This document shows positions 62,469-64,000 of a stretch of DNA of 64,000 nucleotides, piece after piece. This DNA comes from Maritalea mobilis (GTDB lineage Bacteria > Pseudomonadota > Alphaproteobacteria > Rhizobiales > Devosiaceae), in NCBI RefSeq assembly GCF_004363175.1, contig NZ_SNYR01000001.1, forward strand, positions 124,001 to 188,000. The letters run 5' to 3'. The notes below the pieces were generated by a model. That model had not been told where the DNA came from and did no database searches. It saw only the letters and a program-made list of their open reading frames with translations. Every line of letters begins with the position of its first letter. Position 1 is the first letter of the stretch. A program made the position numbers and the translations under genes.

Positions 62469-62545
62469 TGGCGATCCCGGCAGGACTCGAACCTGCAACC
62501 TATTGATTAGAAGTCAATTGCTCTATCCAGTTGAGCTACGGGACC
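62469..62545 (-). tRNA. tRNA-Arg (anticodon UCU)
   Basis: A 77-nt cloverleaf with encoded CCA. GGTCCCG pairs with CGGGATC (one G-U), the anticodon stem ATTGA/TCAAT encloses CTTCTAA, and the T arm is GCAGG-TTCGAGT-CCTGC. Its 3' end faces the accessory islet on the left. Confidence 0.95.
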
Positions 62546-62564
62546 CAAACAATGCGAGGATGAA

Positions 62565-62870
62565 TTAGTGGGTCCAAGGCGCTTTGCGGTCAGACCTGAA
62601 ATTATCCGCATAAGCGACTTTTTTCGGCGCTGTTTCGTGGGGCTGCTGCACCACATATTCAATGCCTTTGCGCTTTGCATAATTTTCTGCATCTTCAAGG
62701 CTGTCAAAACGCAGCTTGATTTGCGAGGTCATATCTGTGGAGGAGGTGTAGCCCATGAGGGGGTCAATTTCACGCGGAGCCTGAGGTTCAAAAACCAACA
62801 CCCAATGTTTCGATTTGCCTTTGCCAGATTGCATGGCGTTTTTGGCTGGACGAAAAATACGTGCTGTCAT
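62565..62870 (-). CDS. NDUFS4-like ETC complex I subunit
   Basis: A 101-residue protein of the ETC_C1_NDUFS4 family, an accessory subunit of complex I conserved from alphaproteobacteria to mitochondria. MTARIFRPAKNAMQSGKGKS, WVLVFEP, DPLMGYTSSTDM and FDSLEDAENYAKRKGIEYVV are the family features. The start at ATG 62870 matches the conserved N-terminus; ATG 62888 would add six residues. It sits between two tRNA genes on the same strand, as in other Rhizobiales. Confidence 0.92.
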   Translation of the reverse strand: MTARIFRPAKNAMQSGKGKSKHWVLVFEPQAPREIDPLMGYTSSTDMTSQIKLRFDSLEDAENYAKRKGIEYVVQQPHETAPKKVAYADNFRSDRKAPWTH

Positions 62871-62898
62871 GATCTTCGTTGTCCTCATTTTCCCGTGA

Positions 62899-62975
62899 TG
62901 GTCGGAGCAGCAAGATTCGAACTTGCGACCCCTGGTACCCAAAACCAGTGCTCTACCAGGCTGAGCTATGCTCCG
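62899..62975 (-). tRNA. tRNA-Pro (anticodon UGG)
   Basis: A 77-nt cloverleaf on the minus strand with CCA encoded. CGGAGCA pairs with TGCTCCG, the anticodon stem CTGGT/ACCAG encloses TTTGGGT (anticodon TGG), and the T arm is GCAAG-TTCGAAT-CTTGC. Confidence 0.95.
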
Positions 62976-63102
62976 ACGTTTCACACGAGATGTGATCACC
63001 GGACAGGGCTTTACACATTCTTGTGACATCAGGCAAGTCATGATAGTTGCCCTTTTTGAAAAAAATGCGTTTTTTTCCAAATTAATACACAAGGAAACAT
63101 AA

Positions 63103-63855
63103 ATGATAAAGCTGTTCCAAGCCCACATCAATCCCTCAAACCGCGCGCTGGCTTGGCTTTCAGCCTTTTATCTCTGTTTTTTAACGATAATTTTGATCGT
63201 CGCGATTTTTTTCGACAAATCTCTCTCAAATTTTTTCACCACCGCGCCAGAACCCGTAATTTCGTTTTTTGAATGGACGACAGACGTCGGAAAATCCAAT
63301 TGGATGCTGATTCCCAGTCTCCTGATTTGGCTTTTGACGCCAATAATTGGATTTTTGGGGCTGAAATATTCGCTTTATTGGAAAGCGCGCGCCATTACGG
63401 GCCTATCTGGTTTTATCTTTTTGGGAATCGGCTTGCCGGGTTTGGCCACAAATTTGATGAAACGCGCCATCGGTCGCGCACGCCCGATGCATTTGGAAGA
63501 ATTTGGCACCACATATTTTCAGCCACACTTTTTGATGGATAAGGCGTGGACCTTCCAATCCTTCCCCTCTGGGCACACCACCACGTCTTTTGCGGCGGCA
63601 GTTGTGGTGTTTTTGCTGGCTGGGCGGCGTTGGGGCGCTGTGGCGTTTATGTTGGCTGGCTTTGTCGCCATTTCGCGCCTTGTGATCGGCGCACATTTTG
63701 TGACGGATGTTTTGGCAGGCTCTTTGGTGGGTACCATGGGTGCGCTGGCTGTGCACTATCTATATGTGCGCAAGCTAGGGGGCTTTAAATTGATAAACGG
63801 CGCAAACCATGTGCAATGGTACGCGCCGTTCAAATTACATAGAGTCAAAGGCTAG
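63103..63855 (+). CDS. PAP2 family membrane phosphatase
   Basis: A 250-residue membrane phosphatase with six helices. The three catalytic motifs are KRAIGRARP (120-128), PSGH (155-158) and SRLVIGAHFVTD (191-202). Members dephosphorylate phosphatidic acid, phosphatidylglycerophosphate, undecaprenyl diphosphate or lipid A; the substrate here is not known. AAGGAAACATAA precedes ATG 63103. The stop overlaps the convergent metC-like stop by four bases. Confidence 0.9.
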   Translation: MIKLFQAHINPSNRALAWLSAFYLCFLTIILIVAIFFDKSLSNFFTTAPEPVISFFEWTTDVGKSNWMLIPSLLIWLLTPIIGFLGLKYSLYWKARAITGLSGFIFLGIGLPGLATNLMKRAIGRARPMHLEEFGTTYFQPHFLMDKAWTFQSFPSGHTTTSFAAAVVVFLLAGRRWGAVAFMLAGFVAISRLVIGAHFVTDVLAGSLVGTMGALAVHYLYVRKLGGFKLINGANHVQWYAPFKLHRVKG

Positions 63856-64000
63856 ATCTTAAAATTAGCCAATTGCGCATAGCGTTTCATGCCTTCGGCC
63901 AAATCAGTTTGAAGATCATCAATATCTTCCAGGCCGATATTCACACGAATCAAGTTGCCAGCGTGCGGCCACTGAGTCGCTGAACGCTGCGATGCAATTT
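63852..64000 (-). CDS. Cystathionine beta-lyase-like enzyme, C-terminal part
   Basis: The window ends inside this gene; 48 codons are visible. The reading SATQWPHAGNLIRVNIGLED and DDLQTDLAEGMKRY matches the C-terminus of Cys/Met metabolism PLP enzymes. There the Arg of LIRV and the GLED motif bind the substrate carboxylate and end the fold. Cystathionine beta-lyase (MetC) is the most likely member, but cystathionine gamma-synthase or a related lyase is not excluded. Confidence 0.75.
   Translation of the reverse strand, partial: IASQRSATQWPHAGNLIRVNIGLEDIDDLQTDLAEGMKRYAQLANFKI

Noticed and set aside
62469-62545. tRNA-Arg as attachment site of an integrated element on its left
   Set aside because: The islet lies at the tRNA 3' end, but I found no integrase and no second copy of the tRNA 3' sequence near 57.9-58.4 kb.
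1-64000. CRISPR arrays, insertion sequences, prophage genes, rRNA
   Set aside because: I saw no regularly spaced repeats, transposase or integrase motifs, phage structural genes or rRNA sequence.

Overview
The window looks like chromosomal DNA of a marine or free-living alphaproteobacterium of the order Hyphomicrobiales (Rhizobiales). The evidence is the era-recO-parC order, hemB next to a DUF6163-like gene and an ldtR-ldtP pair, a DUF6898-like gene before glyA, plsX-fabH-ihfA-merR, DUF2842 beside ctaA (COX15), rplM-rpsI, alaC-hom-glpX-recJ, a Bpt-type leucyltransferase and a small NDUFS4-like complex I protein between tRNA genes. A Devosiaceae/Maritalea-like source would fit the moderate GC content, but I cannot prove the genus.

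Layout. 1-4 kb: ribosome assembly, recombination and topoisomerase IV (era, recO, parC). 4-9.7 kb: mostly leftward metabolic and membrane genes (EEP phosphatase, bpt, SLC13 carrier, RDD protein, hemB). 9.8-12.7 kb: an envelope/osmotic module, DUF6163-ldtR-ldtP. 12.9-16.6 kb: glyA, nrdR, nusB and an MFS carrier. 16.7-21.5 kb: bamE, cytochrome bc1 chaperone, DUF177, fatty acid/phospholipid genes plsX-fabH, ihfA and a MerR regulator. 22-31 kb: a two-arm exopolysaccharide locus. Its leftward arm carries export lipoprotein, GT4, sugar-phosphate transferase and ligase/polymerase; its rightward arm carries a GumC/Wzz-like protein with a decayed kinase domain and a polysaccharide deacetylase. Together they resemble a holdfast or unipolar-polysaccharide set. 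31-38 kb: ctaA, rplM-rpsI and argC, with a Wzz-like protein, an SdpR/SdpI pair and a GT1 glycosyltransferase between rpsI and argC. 38.5-47 kb: a MarR regulator with a C-terminal QLTLF motif, alaC, a lipoprotein, hom with a fused small DNA-binding domain, glpX, recJ. 47-53 kb: cfa, two tandem ArnT-like transferases, an orphan nuoB divergent from an AraC regulator, and tRNA-Glu. 53-58 kb: M15 peptidase, gloA, a double cold-shock protein, DUF192, YqaA and a TRAP carrier without its binding protein. 58.1-62.4 kb: a compositionally different islet with an unknown protein, a 651-residue PD-(D/E)XK nuclease candidate and an HEPN protein, next to tRNA-Arg. 62.5-64 kb: tRNA-Arg, a complex I accessory protein, tRNA-Pro, a PAP2 phosphatase and the 3' end of a cystathionine beta-lyase gene.

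Most interesting points: (1) the in-frame fusion of a small helix-turn-helix-like domain to homoserine dehydrogenase, with four copies of the heptamer TGTAGGA/TCCTACA around its promoter; (2) a MarR-type regulator whose flexible tail ends in a beta-clamp-binding-like pentapeptide; (3) the nuclease/HEPN islet, a possible defence locus; (4) two abutting copies of TTAGATnnnnATCTAA in front of the sdpR/sdpI-like pair; (5) an orphan, cysteine-complete nuoB beside an AraC regulator. All coordinates and motifs were read by eye. Family names rest on recognised motifs and gene order, not on a database search.
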